The translations under genes were made by a program, and so were the position numbers. 64,000 nt of DNA from Nocardia iowensis. Lineage in GTDB: Bacteria; Actinomycetota; Actinomycetes; Mycobacteriales; Mycobacteriaceae. The stretch is taken from assembly GCF_019222765.1 (NCBI RefSeq), contig NZ_CP078145.1, forward strand, positions 1,240,001 to 1,304,000. The letters run 5' to 3'. The notes under the pieces were generated by a model. It made no database searches. It saw only the letters and a list, made by a program, of their open reading frames with translations, and had not been told where the DNA came from. Within the stretch, counting starts at the first letter, position 1. Each line of letters starts with the position of its first letter. Positions 35,436 through 45,513 of the stretch are shown here, piece by piece.

Positions 35436-36014
35436 ATGACGAATACGGGCGAAGAGTTGGACCTCGCCGTCACTGCGGCTGCGCAGGGCGACAGATCCGC
35501 TTTAGCTCAGGTACTGGAGATGATCCGCCCGCTAGTGGTGCGTTATTGCCGCGCGCGGATCGGAGCCGCGGAGCGTGGGCAGCTCTCCGCGGATGACGTT
35601 GCGCAGGAGGTCTGTTTGGCCGTGATGACCGCCTTGCCCAGGTATCAAGACCAGGGCAGGCCCTTCATGGCCTTCGTTTACGGAATCGCTTCGCACAAGG
35701 TCGCCGACGCTCATCGCAATGCCGCCCGTAACAAGGCGGAGGCAATGGCCGAAGTACCAGATGTCATATCCACCGACCATGGTCCGGAACAACGAGCTCT
35801 CGAATCGGAGACGAGCAGGCAGATGAACCGTCTGCTCGCGACACTCCCCGAAAAACATCGAGAGATCTTGATCCTGCGATTGGTCATGGGTTTGTCAGCC
35901 GAAGAAACCGCAGTCGCCGTGGGCAGTACGGCGGGGGCGATACGGGTGGCCCAGCACAGGGCACTCGCGAAACTCAAGTCTCAAGTGGCGAGGGCAGGTG
36001 AAATGTATGGCTAG
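35436..36014 (+). CDS. sigD: ECF RNA polymerase sigma factor SigD
   Basis: A 192-residue sigma factor: region 2 IRPLVVRYCRARIGAAERGQ, SADDVAQEVCLAVMTALPRY and FMAFVYGIASHKVADAHRNA; region 4 LLATLPEKHREILILRLVMG, SAEETAVAVGSTAGAIRVAQ and HRALAKLKSQ. This is the SigD pattern. It directs starvation and late-growth genes in mycobacteria. The start ATG 35436 fits the family; its stop overlaps the anti-sigma gene by 8 bases, so both are translated together. Confidence 0.92.
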   Translation: MTNTGEELDLAVTAAAQGDRSALAQVLEMIRPLVVRYCRARIGAAERGQLSADDVAQEVCLAVMTALPRYQDQGRPFMAFVYGIASHKVADAHRNAARNKAEAMAEVPDVISTDHGPEQRALESETSRQMNRLLATLPEKHREILILRLVMGLSAEETAVAVGSTAGAIRVAQHRALAKLKSQVARAGEMYG

Positions 36015-37077
36015 GGATGGCGAGCGCGGTCGGGGTGACTGGAAAGCGCGGCTTGGATCGCGAAACAGCGGTCCCTACGCCGACGCGTCCGGAGACACCG
36101 GCCCGGTCGATATCGCCGCGGTACGCCGCGACGATGCGTTGATCGACGCCATCGCAAGCGATGGCCCGGTACGGACCGACAGCGCGGAGGAATATCAGCT
36201 CGCGACCATGCTCGCGGACTGGCGGGCCGAACTCATCGCGCCGCCGATGACCGCGGCGCCGGATCTGGACGCGATCGTCGCCGCGGTCAACCAGGAGATC
36301 GGCGCCCGCCAGGCGCGGATCGGAGCGCATAGCAGCAACCGACTAAGGCTGGTTCGCCCGATCGCCGGGACCGCGGCGGCACTCGCCCTGGTCTTCGGCG
36401 GTATGACGGCATTCTCGTACAACTCCGAGCCCGGCGATCCGCTCTGGCGGGTCAAAGAGGTCGTGTTCAGCGAGCAGGCGCAGACCACCGTGGTGCAACG
36501 TGCCAATACCGATCTGGACGAAGCGGGGAAGCTGATCGCCCAGAATCCGGTGCTGGCCAAGGAGCGCCTCGAGCAGGCGAAGGTGAACGCCGCGCAGGTC
36601 GACAGCCCGGAGAAGCACGACAAGCTGATGGTGGAGTGGAAGCGGCTCGTCGATCGACTGCGCGCCATGGGCCACGGCGACTTGGCCGATCAGCTGGATC
36701 AGGGCACCTCGAAGCCGTCCGATCCGTCGGGCAGCACCAGCGCGACGCCGAAGCCGATTCCGCCGGTCATCGGTGACACCACCAAGCCGCCGGTGGAGCA
36801 GACCAAGCCCGGTGAGCCGTCCGATCGGCCGACCGACCCCGTCGATCCGACCACGCCGAACGACCGGCCGACCCAACCGCCGGTGACCACACCGCCGCCG
36901 ACGGCCGAGCCGACCACCGAACCCCCGGCGCCGACCACCGTGTCCAAGCCAACGGTGGTCGAGCCGACCGGTGACAACGGCGGCGCGGCGACCCCGAGCC
37001 GGGTACCGACACAAGGCAATCCGGGCACCACGTTCGTCGTACCCACCGGGTCCGGCGCCGCGGGGAACACCAGCTAG
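36007..37077 (+). CDS. rsdA: anti-sigma-D factor RsdA
   Basis: A 356-residue single-pass membrane protein. The cytoplasmic N-terminal part holds the SigD-binding helix region (DSAEEYQLATMLADWRAELI); the membrane helix is IAGTAAALALVFGGMTAFSY (about residues 118-137); and a helical stretch (QTTVVQRANTDLDEAGKLIA) is followed by about 110 Pro/Thr-rich residues outside. It should hold SigD inactive until it is cut in the membrane or degraded by ClpXP. The start ATG 36007 lies inside the end of sigD; GTG 35998 is a weaker alternative. Confidence 0.9.
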   Translation: MARDGERGRGDWKARLGSRNSGPYADASGDTGPVDIAAVRRDDALIDAIASDGPVRTDSAEEYQLATMLADWRAELIAPPMTAAPDLDAIVAAVNQEIGARQARIGAHSSNRLRLVRPIAGTAAALALVFGGMTAFSYNSEPGDPLWRVKEVVFSEQAQTTVVQRANTDLDEAGKLIAQNPVLAKERLEQAKVNAAQVDSPEKHDKLMVEWKRLVDRLRAMGHGDLADQLDQGTSKPSDPSGSTSATPKPIPPVIGDTTKPPVEQTKPGEPSDRPTDPVDPTTPNDRPTQPPVTTPPPTAEPTTEPPAPTTVSKPTVVEPTGDNGGAATPSRVPTQGNPGTTFVVPTGSGAAGNTS

Positions 37078-37122
37078 CCAGCGGTACCAGCAACCGACAA
37101 GAAAACCGCACACCAGACATGA

Positions 37123-37153
37123 ACCGATTGCCAACCGGCGGTCGGTTTTCTGT
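37123..37153 (+). terminator. terminator after sigD-rsdA
   Basis: The hairpin pairs ACCGA (37123-37127) with TCGGT (37142-37146) and GCC (37130) with GGC (37137) across a small internal loop, followed by TTTCTGTCTGT. It lies 45 bases after the rsdA stop. Confidence 0.6.
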
Positions 37154-37270
37154 CTGTAGGGGTGTCACCAACGCGCTGCGCGGGTGCGTCGGAAATCCGC
37201 GGGTGCGTCGAAGGTCACAACACGACACGCGACCGCCTGAGGGGGCCGCGTCAGCGGTTCGGGACGAGCC

Positions 37271-37684
37271 TCAGTTGTCGAATCCGTCGAATCCGTCGCC
37301 GTGGAAGGCCTCGTTCATCGAGGCGTCCGCGTATCCCCGGCAGTAATCCCAGGTGACGTACGCTTCCGGCGTCGGATCATAGGCGGGCTCGTGCGGGCGC
37401 ACGGTGCCGTCCACCAACAGTTGAAGCAGGTTGGCGCGCAACATGTCCCAGTCGTGGTAGTGGTCCTGCCGACAGTCTTCGCAGCTGACCACGAGTCCGC
37501 GGATACCGCGGTGCGCTAGTAGTGCCTCGTAGACCGCGAGATCGGCGAGATCTTCCTCGACCGCAAGGCGCTCATGGGGATCCAGCGGCTCACCGGGCTC
37601 GATGGCGTCGAGCGCGGCGGACGGGTCGGAGGGATCTCCGGCGAACGGATCCGGCGGCAAGCCAGGTGGTAGATGGTCACGCAC
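37271..37684 (-). CDS. DUF5319 protein (Rv3412 counterpart)
   Basis: A 137-residue acidic protein. It begins RDHLPPGLPPDPFAGDPSDP, carries ERLAVEEDLADLAVYEALLA, then GLVVSCEDCRQDHYHDWDML, a possible metal site with a CxxC pair and two histidines, and ends GYADASMNEAFHGDGF. Rv3412 in M. tuberculosis has the same length and sits beside guaB2 in the same orientation. No function is established to my knowledge. GTG 37684 is chosen over upstream starts because it gives the family length. It ends facing rsdA and diverges from guaB2. Confidence 0.88.
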   Translation of the reverse strand: MRDHLPPGLPPDPFAGDPSDPSAALDAIEPGEPLDPHERLAVEEDLADLAVYEALLAHRGIRGLVVSCEDCRQDHYHDWDMLRANLLQLLVDGTVRPHEPAYDPTPEAYVTWDYCRGYADASMNEAFHGDGFDGFDN

Positions 37685-37766
37685 ATCCCCACGGTACGCA
37701 GAACAGGGTGGTCTGCGCCAGCTATGTAGGCCGCAAGTTTCGCCGGTGGGCTCACTTCGCCGGTGA

Positions 37767-39455
<1,689 letters not shown>

Positions 39456-39655
39456 CCCGCTTGATGTTCGTGTACTGAACCGGTCGGTCGGTGCATGATT
39501 GAGCTTGCTGCGGCTGTGTTGTTACCGAAAGGCTGTGTCGGCAGAGCGGGCGTTGAACAAAGCTGCGAGCCTGAGCCTCGCTCGGTCGCCCACAAGGCGG
39601 CCGCCGGAGGTGCGAGTTTCGCGAGCGCCGTTCGCTGAGCCGCGAGACATCCGGG

Positions 39656-39741
39656 GCCGCGAACACGCCGTGCCCGAAGGCGCGGCACATTGGACACAGC
39701 CGCGAACACGCAGCGCCGCAGGCGCTGCAAATTAGACAAGG
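39656..39741 (+). repeat. tandem 43-bp duplication ending at the guaB3 ribosome site
   Basis: Copy 1 (39656-39698) and copy 2 (39699-39741) both start GCCGCGAACACGC and both end in ATTRGACAMRG-like sequence (CATTGGACACA, AATTAGACAAGG). Each has a central hairpin: GTGCC/GGCAC in copy 1 and GCAGCGCC/GGCGCTGC in copy 2. The end of copy 2 (AAGGAG, 39738-39743) is the ribosome binding site of guaB3, so the unit was copied together with a translation signal. Confidence 0.65.
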
Positions 39742-39750
39742 AGAATTCGC

Positions 39751-40905
39751 GTGCGCGACATGGTCGAGATCGGCATGGGCCGGACCGCCCGGCGTACCTA
39801 TGAGCTGGACGATGTCGACATCGTTCCCTCGCGCCGGACCCGCTCGTCGAAGCAGGTGTCGCTGTCCTGGCAGCTCGACGCCTACCGCTTCGAGATCCCG
39901 TTCCTGACGCACCCGACGGACGCGCTGGTGTCGCCGGAGTTCGCCATCGAGCTCGGACGGCTCGGCGGGCTCGGTGTCATCAACGGTGAAGGCCTGTGGG
40001 CCAGGCATGCCGACGTGGCCGCGAAGATCGACCAGTTGCTCGAACTCGTCGGCAAGGGCGGCTACGAGCGGGCCGTCTCGCTGCTGCAGGAACTGCACGC
40101 CGCCCCCATGCAGCCGGAGCTGCTCGCTGCCGCCGTCGCGCAGGTGCGTGCGGCCGGCGTGACCGTCGCGGTGCGGGTGAGCCCGCAGAACGCCCGCGCG
40201 CTGACGCCCGCGCTGGTGCAGGCCGGTATCGACCTGCTCGTCGTGCACGGCACCATCATTTCCGCCGAGCATGTCGGCGACGGTGAGCCGTTGAACCTCA
40301 AGACCTTCATCGCCGAGCTCGACGTGCCCGTGGTCGCGGGCGGGGTCAGCGATCACCGGACCGCGCTGCACCTGATGCGTACCGGCGCGGCCGGTGTCAT
40401 CGTCGGCTACGGCTCCTTCCCCGGCGCGACCACCACCCGCGAGGTGCTCGGCATCGGGGTGCCGATGGCCACCGCCATCGCCGACGCCGCCGCGGCGCGC
40501 CGCGATTACCTGGACGAGACCGGCGGTCGCTACGTGCACGTCATCGCGGACGGCGATATCGAGACCTCGGGTCAACTCGCCAAGGCCATCGCCTGTGGTG
40601 CCGATGCCGCGATGCTCGGTGTGCCGCTGGCGCTGGCCGCCGAGGCGCCCGGCCGAGGCTGGTACTGGCCGTCGGCCGCCGCGCACCCCTCGGTGCCGCG
40701 CGGTTCGCTGCTCGGTGTCGAATGGGAGCTGGAGGAGGGCACCGGTGACTCGGTGCGCCCGAGCCTGGAGCAGGTGCTGTTCGGTCCCTCGGACGACCCG
40801 TTCGGCTCGCTGAATCTGGTTGGCGGCCTGCGCCGTTCGATGGCGAAGGCGGGCTACTCCGATCTCAAGGAGTTCCAGAAGGTCGGGCTCAGCGTCCGCG
40901 CGTGA
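39751..40905 (+). CDS. guaB3: GuaB3 family IMP dehydrogenase-related protein
   Basis: A 384-residue TIM-barrel protein of the GuaB3 branch: MVEIGMGRTARRTYELDDVD is its typical start. It lacks CBS domains and the canonical GSxCxT cysteine loop; the corresponding region is GAAGVIVGYGSFPGATTTRE. Actinobacterial GuaB3 lies beside guaB2, but its catalytic role was long doubted; some GuaB3 proteins reduce GMP. The start GTG 39751 is preceded by AAGGAG derived from the tandem repeat at 39656-39741. Its stop faces a convergent hydrolase gene 3 bases away. Confidence 0.9.
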   Translation: MRDMVEIGMGRTARRTYELDDVDIVPSRRTRSSKQVSLSWQLDAYRFEIPFLTHPTDALVSPEFAIELGRLGGLGVINGEGLWARHADVAAKIDQLLELVGKGGYERAVSLLQELHAAPMQPELLAAAVAQVRAAGVTVAVRVSPQNARALTPALVQAGIDLLVVHGTIISAEHVGDGEPLNLKTFIAELDVPVVAGGVSDHRTALHLMRTGAAGVIVGYGSFPGATTTREVLGIGVPMATAIADAAAARRDYLDETGGRYVHVIADGDIETSGQLAKAIACGADAAMLGVPLALAAEAPGRGWYWPSAAAHPSVPRGSLLGVEWELEEGTGDSVRPSLEQVLFGPSDDPFGSLNLVGGLRRSMAKAGYSDLKEFQKVGLSVRA

Positions 40906-40908
40906 GTT

Positions 40909-41709
40909 TCACCGCGCGTGGGAGGGAATGACCCGCTCGCGCAGGAACTGCCGGATCGCGGTGTTCACCGGCTCCGGGTGCGTCATGGTGACCGCGAGCC
41001 GGGCACCGGCGATTTCGACGTAGGTCGAGGCGGTGAGTCCCTGCGTCAGCTGCTTGGCCCGGTCCGGCGGGATGCCGCTGTCGGTGGCGTGAATCACCAA
41101 GGCGGGACAGGTGATTTCGGACAACCGCTCCAGCACCGAGTCCCGGCTGAGCAGACACCCCGCCGCGACCTCGATGGTGCGGCAGTCGCGCAGCAGCCAG
41201 CGGGTGGTCCAGATCGTGCGGTGCCAGTTGTCGTCGCCGATCAGCCAGGACGCCAACTGGTTTGCTGCCTGCTGGCGGGAGCCGTCGTCGTACCACTTCT
41301 CCAGGAACTGCTGGGTGGCGTCGGATTGCTCGGGTGTCGGGCCATTGGCTTCGGTGCTGATCAGGATCAACGCCGACACCCGTTCCGGCGCGATGAGCGC
41401 CGTGCGCAGCGCGGTGAAGCCGCCTTGCGCGGTGCCGCCGACCACGGCCCGCTCGGCGCCGAGGTGGTCCAGCACGGTCAGCGCATCGCGGGCCGCGGTC
41501 CAATAGGTGAACGGCAGACCCTCGTCTCGGGTGCGTCCATGCCCGCGCGCGTCCCACGAGACGATCCGGAATTCCGGTGCCAGCGCGGCCATCTGAGCCG
41601 CGAACATCGTCCGGTCCATGAAGAATTCGTGTGCTAGCAGCACCACCGGGCCGCTCCCGCCGCTGTCCTCGTAGTGGATGTCGGCGTCGATCGCGCGGGC
41701 GAATGGCAC
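40909..41709 (-). CDS. alpha/beta-hydrolase fold protein with alanine at the nucleophile position
   Basis: A 266-residue alpha/beta-hydrolase: oxyanion loop LLAHEFFMDRTMF, SWDARGHGRTRDEG, nucleophile elbow VVGGTAQGGFTAL, late Asp (HATDSGIP) and His (MTHPEPVN). The usual G-T-S-Q-G is G-T-A-Q-G: the codon for residue 94 is GCG where serine would be TCG. So the fold is intact but the standard nucleophile is absent. It is transcribed against guaB3 and diverges from guaA by 129 bases. The start is GTG 41709. Substrate unknown. Confidence 0.78.
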   Translation of the reverse strand: MPFARAIDADIHYEDSGGSGPVVLLAHEFFMDRTMFAAQMAALAPEFRIVSWDARGHGRTRDEGLPFTYWTAARDALTVLDHLGAERAVVGGTAQGGFTALRTALIAPERVSALILISTEANGPTPEQSDATQQFLEKWYDDGSRQQAANQLASWLIGDDNWHRTIWTTRWLLRDCRTIEVAAGCLLSRDSVLERLSEITCPALVIHATDSGIPPDRAKQLTQGLTASTYVEIAGARLAVTMTHPEPVNTAIRQFLRERVIPSHAR

Positions 41710-41838
41710 GAGCACGAGGATAACCAGCGGTGCGTGGCCGAGTGGGGCGATTTGCTGGCTCGCCTCTTTGCTTGCTGGAGCTGGGCTCCTCGGTGCTGCT
41801 GTGCCGATGGTTCGCTCGCAAAGTCCGCTCACTAAACT

Positions 41839-43413
41839 GTGCGGGTGGCAGAAACACAGAGACCGGTCCTCGTCGTCGACTTCGGCGCACAGTACGCCCA
41901 GCTGATCGCCCGGCGGGTCCGTGAATCGAGTGTTTTCTCCGAGGTGATTCCGCACACCACCACGGTCGAGGAGATCGCCGAGAAGCAGCCGCTCGCTGTG
42001 ATCCTGTCCGGCGGCCCGTCCAGCGTGTATGCCGACGGCGCACCGCAATTGGACGCGCGGCTGTTCGATCTCGGCATACCTGTCTTCGGCATCTGCTACG
42101 GCTTCCAGGCGATGGCGCAGGCGCTGGGCGGCACGGTCTCGCACACCGGCACCCGCGAATACGGCCGCACCGAATTGAACATCGATGGCGGCGTGCTGCA
42201 CGGCGGGCTGCCCACCATCCAGCCGGTGTGGATGAGCCATGGCGACGCGGTCACCGACGCGCCGGAGGGCTTCGAAGTCACCGGCACCACCGCGGGTGCG
42301 CCGGTCGCCGCGTTCGAGGACCGGGCGCGCCGCCTGGCCGGCGTGCAGTACCACCCCGAGGTGCTGCACTCGCCGCACGGACAGCAGGTGCTCAGCCGCT
42401 TCCTGCACGAGATCGCGGGCATCCGTGCCACCTGGACCCCGGCCAATATCGCCGAGTCGCTGATCACCTCGGTGCGTGAGCAGATCGGCGACGGGCACGC
42501 GATCTGCGGGCTGTCCGGTGGCGTCGACTCCGCGGTCGCCGCCGCGCTGGTGCAGCGGGCCATCGGGGATCGGCTGACCTGCGTGTTCGTCGACCACGGC
42601 CTGTTGCGGGCCGGAGAGCGCGAGCAGGTACAGCAGGACTTCGTCGCCGCGACCGGTGCCAAGCTGGTGACCGTCGACGCGGTCGAGAAGTTCCTCGGCG
42701 AGCTGAAGGGCGTCACCGACCCCGAGGAGAAGCGCAAGACCATCGGACGCGAATTCATCCGGTCCTTCGAGGACGCGGTCTCCGAGGTCGTGATCGAGCA
42801 GGGTGGCGGCGCGGCGCCGAAGGTGGAATTCCTGGTGCAGGGCACGCTCTACCCGGACGTCGTCGAATCCGGCGGCGGCAGCGGCACCGCGAACATCAAG
42901 AGCCATCACAACGTCGGCGGCCTGCCGGACGACCTGGAATTCGAACTGGTCGAGCCGCTGCGCCTGCTGTTCAAGGACGAGGTGCGGGCCGTCGGCCGCG
43001 AGCTCGGGCTGCCCGAGGAACTCGTCGCCCGCCAGCCGTTCCCCGGGCCCGGCCTTGCCATCCGGATCGTCGGCGAGGTCACCGAGGATCGGCTGGCCAC
43101 GCTGCGTCAGGCCGACGCCATCGCGCGCGAGGAGCTCACCGCGGCCGGGCTGGATCGGCAGATCTGGCAGTGCCCGGTGGTGCTGCTGGCGGACGTGCGC
43201 AGCGTCGGCGTGCAGGGCGACGGCCGCACCTACGGCCACCCGATCGTGTTGCGCCCGGTCTCCAGTGAGGACGCGATGACCGCCGACTGGACCCGGCTGC
43301 CCTACGAGGTGCTCGAGCGGATCTCCACTCGGATCACCAACGAGGTGGCGGAGGTCAACCGGGTCGTCCTCGATGTGACGAGCAAGCCGCCGGGCACCAT
43401 CGAGTGGGAGTGA
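41839..43413 (+). CDS. guaA: GMP synthase (glutamine-hydrolyzing)
   Basis: A 524-residue enzyme converting XMP to GMP with ATP and glutamine. The class I amidotransferase half (1-200) has [14 protein letters not shown], the oxyanion loop [10 protein letters not shown], the cysteine in FGICYGFQ and the GVQYHPEV histidine. The PP-loop of the synthetase domain is [13 protein letters not shown]. The C-terminal dimerisation domain ends [16 protein letters not shown], which is invariant in GuaA. GTG 41839 or GTG 41845 may be the start; no clear ribosome site is present, so a leaderless or short-leader mRNA is possible. It ends at a strong palindrome. Confidence 0.97.
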   Translation: MRVAETQRPVLVVDFGAQYAQLIARRVRESSVFSEVIPHTTTVEEIAEKQPLAVILSGGPSSVYADGAPQLDARLFDLGIPVFGICYGFQAMAQALGGTVSHTGTREYGRTELNIDGGVLHGGLPTIQPVWMSHGDAVTDAPEGFEVTGTTAGAPVAAFEDRARRLAGVQYHPEVLHSPHGQQVLSRFLHEIAGIRATWTPANIAESLITSVREQIGDGHAICGLSGGVDSAVAAALVQRAIGDRLTCVFVDHGLLRAGEREQVQQDFVAATGAKLVTVDAVEKFLGELKGVTDPEEKRKTIGREFIRSFEDAVSEVVIEQGGGAAPKVEFLVQGTLYPDVVESGGGSGTANIKSHHNVGGLPDDLEFELVEPLRLLFKDEVRAVGRELGLPEELVARQPFPGPGLAIRIVGEVTEDRLATLRQADAIAREELTAAGLDRQIWQCPVVLLADVRSVGVQGDGRTYGHPIVLRPVSSEDAMTADWTRLPYEVLERISTRITNEVAEVNRVVLDVTSKPPGTIEWE

Positions 43414-43426
43414 ATCCCTGACAGAG

Positions 43427-43470
43427 CGAACAAGAATGGCCCGTCCGCGCGGACGGGCCATTCTTGTTCG
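43427..43470. terminator. perfect 44-bp palindrome, bidirectional terminator
   Basis: Two 22-base arms (CGAACAAGAATGGCCCGTCC plus GC, then its exact reverse complement) meet without a spacer. The outer part is AT-richer, giving AAGAAT on one side and ATTCTTGTT on the other, so each strand ends in a U-containing run. It sits 13 bases after the guaA stop and 5 bases before the stop of the convergent 70-residue membrane protein gene, and should end both transcripts. Confidence 0.88.
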
Positions 43471-43475
43471 GTCGA

Positions 43476-43688
43476 TCAGCGGTGTTTGCGCGGGGAGACC
43501 ACCAGCACGATGCCGATGATGATGGCGGCGAGCACCACGATCCAGCCGATCGGGAGCGCGCTGGTCGTCGGCCACGACTCGGGGCCGATGAAGGCCCACA
43601 CACTCACGCCGAGTGCCAGCAGGCCGACGATGAGCAGCGAGGCGGAGGGGCCGCGACGGGACTCGGTCTGTTCGGATTTGTCAGCCAC
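43476..43688 (-). CDS. small two-helix membrane protein
   Basis: A 70-residue protein with two hydrophobic helices (ASLLIVGLLALGVSVWAFIG and PIGWIVVLAAIIIGIVLVV) joined by PESWPTTSAL and a basic C-terminus SPRKHR. The start GTG 43688 has GGAGGTG upstream and overlaps the end of the PspC gene, so it is coupled to the stress-module inhibitor upstream. No family is recognised with confidence. It could be an accessory subunit of the module. Confidence 0.65.
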   Translation of the reverse strand: MADKSEQTESRRGPSASLLIVGLLALGVSVWAFIGPESWPTTSALPIGWIVVLAAIIIGIVLVVSPRKHR

Positions 43689-45345
43689 GGTGCACCTCCG
43701 CGCTGCCGGCTCGGACATCGACGTTCAAATCCAATACGGGTCCATTGGGTCTGTTCGGTCCGCTGAGCCCTTCGACACACTTGGCCTCACCCATGGTCGC
43801 AGTGCAATGGGTGGTCACCGTCATGTCCGCGGGCAACCACACCTGGACGTCGCCCATCCGGACGTCGATATCGACGGTGCGGCTGTCGGTAAGGTTCAAC
43901 TGCCGCAGGTCGAGTGTGCCCGCGCCCATGTTCACCGTGTATTGCGCGTCCAACTGATCGACCGAGGTCGGAGTCCAGGCGTGCTCGCCCATCGCGCCGC
44001 GGTCGAAGTCGATCGGACCGATCGCCGAGGCGAGCAGGACGAAACCGGCCAGCGGAGCGGTCAGTACCAGGAGGCCGTAACCGCGGCGCAGGAATGCGCC
44101 GAGCACCAGGCCGAGGCCGATCACCGCCAGCGCGACCGCCGCGATCCGGCCTGGCGTCATCCACTCGACACCCGAGCCCGCCATCGCGCCCGCACCCGCG
44201 GCGGCGAGGATGGCCAGACCGATGACCACCGGGGTCAGCCGGGAGCGCCTGCGCTTCGGCGTGGGCGCGACGACGGTGCGGACCGGGGTCGGTTCGGGCA
44301 GGTCCCAGGCGAGCGGAGCTACGCCGAGCGGATCCCAGGACGGTGGGGTCGGACGGTTGAAGGTGGCGGGGTGCGCCAGTGCGGCGGACGGGCCGGTGCC
44401 GGAAGGAGATTGCGGGGTGTTGCCCCGTCCGGTGTCCTTGCTGAGCGACACGGTGTCGGCTGGGCCGGACGTGGCGCGGCTGTCGAGTCGCGCTGGGCTC
44501 TGCGGTCCGGTGGCGCGCGTGTCGAGCACCTCGGTGGCGCCCTTGTCGAGCAAGACGGTGTGGGCCGCGCTGTATTCGTCTGGGGCGTCACCGTTTTCGG
44601 GCCGTACCGGGTTATCCCGGTCAGCCGGGCTCTGGTCTGCGGTATCCCCCTTGGGCAACAGGACGGTGTCCGCGTCGGCGGCCGTCGAACCGGAATCCTG
44701 TTGTGGCGGTACGACTTCGGCGTCGCTCGGCGCGACCGGTGGCTGCGGGACATAGGCGTCCGGCAGCTTCGTGTACGGCGTGTACACGCTGGTCGGTGGC
44801 ACATAGATATCGCCTGCGGGCCGCTGCGCACCCTGCGGGAAGACCGCGCCGGGGTAGCCGGTCGCCATGATCCCGCCGTCCGCGATGAACCCGCTGAACT
44901 CACTGGTGCTGCCCGGCGGTGGCTCCGGATTGCGCAGGTGCAGCATCCACCAGCCAGCCAGCATCAAAGCCATGCTGATCAGACCCGAGCCGCCGAGACC
45001 GGCCCCGACCGGACCCATCGTGCTCACCGCGATGGCGAGCGCGACGATCAACACGATCGTCTTGGTCTGCGACTGCGAACTGTGTCCCTTGCCGACCAGT
45101 GACTCGGCCGCCGAAGCCTGGTCACCGGAGGCACTGAACAGCAGCCACGCCAGCAGGTAGAGCACGACGCCGGACCCGCCGAAGATGGCGGCCACCACGA
45201 ACGCCACCCGAACCAGCACCGGATCGACGTTGTACCGCTGCGCGAACCCGGCCGCCACGCCCGCGATCGGCCCCTGCCGAGGCAACCGCACCGGACGCGT
45301 GCGCCACATCTGCTGGAGCTGATCCCCGAAGCTCGTTTTCGTCAT
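43681..45345 (-). CDS. PspC-domain membrane protein, EsrI/LiaF-like inhibitor
   Basis: A 554-residue protein. Residues 20-80 are a PspC domain (GPIAGVAAGFAQRYNVDPVL, VVLYLLAWLLF). Further helices (TKTIVLIVALAIAVSTMG, LISMALMLAGWWML) follow, then a 190-residue low-complexity Pro/Ser/Asp stretch, three more helices (TPVVIGLAILAAAGAGAMAG, IAAVALAVIGLGLVLGAFL, GLLVLTAPLAGFVLLASA) and a beta-helical C-terminus (GAGTLDLRQLNLTDSRTVDI) of the LiaF/DUF4097 kind. It diverges from a PspC-bearing histidine kinase, as in the C. glutamicum EsrISR system, where this component restrains the kinase. The start may be ATG 45354. Confidence 0.8.
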   Translation of the reverse strand: MTKTSFGDQLQQMWRTRPVRLPRQGPIAGVAAGFAQRYNVDPVLVRVAFVVAAIFGGSGVVLYLLAWLLFSASGDQASAAESLVGKGHSSQSQTKTIVLIVALAIAVSTMGPVGAGLGGSGLISMALMLAGWWMLHLRNPEPPPGSTSEFSGFIADGGIMATGYPGAVFPQGAQRPAGDIYVPPTSVYTPYTKLPDAYVPQPPVAPSDAEVVPPQQDSGSTAADADTVLLPKGDTADQSPADRDNPVRPENGDAPDEYSAAHTVLLDKGATEVLDTRATGPQSPARLDSRATSGPADTVSLSKDTGRGNTPQSPSGTGPSAALAHPATFNRPTPPSWDPLGVAPLAWDLPEPTPVRTVVAPTPKRRRSRLTPVVIGLAILAAAGAGAMAGSGVEWMTPGRIAAVALAVIGLGLVLGAFLRRGYGLLVLTAPLAGFVLLASAIGPIDFDRGAMGEHAWTPTSVDQLDAQYTVNMGAGTLDLRQLNLTDSRTVDIDVRMGDVQVWLPADMTVTTHCTATMGEAKCVEGLSGPNRPNGPVLDLNVDVRAGSAEVHRG

Positions 45346-45513
45346 GGTTCCCATACTGTGCCTGACCAGCACATCCGCGCATCGGGGAGAACCCTGAAGA
45401 TTTTCCTGATCCTTTTGGACCCGCCCGGTCCGAGGCGGCCGCCGACCGAACAGCGCAAGATCAGGGTGATTCCGGATAGCTAGCTGTCGCCGGGTCGTGC
45501 CACTATCGAATAC

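Noticed and set aside
41710..43599. Minus-strand frame extending the hydrolase at 40909 across guaA
   Set aside because: Its composition is His/Arg/Asp-rich shadow sequence opposite an unmistakable GMP synthase.
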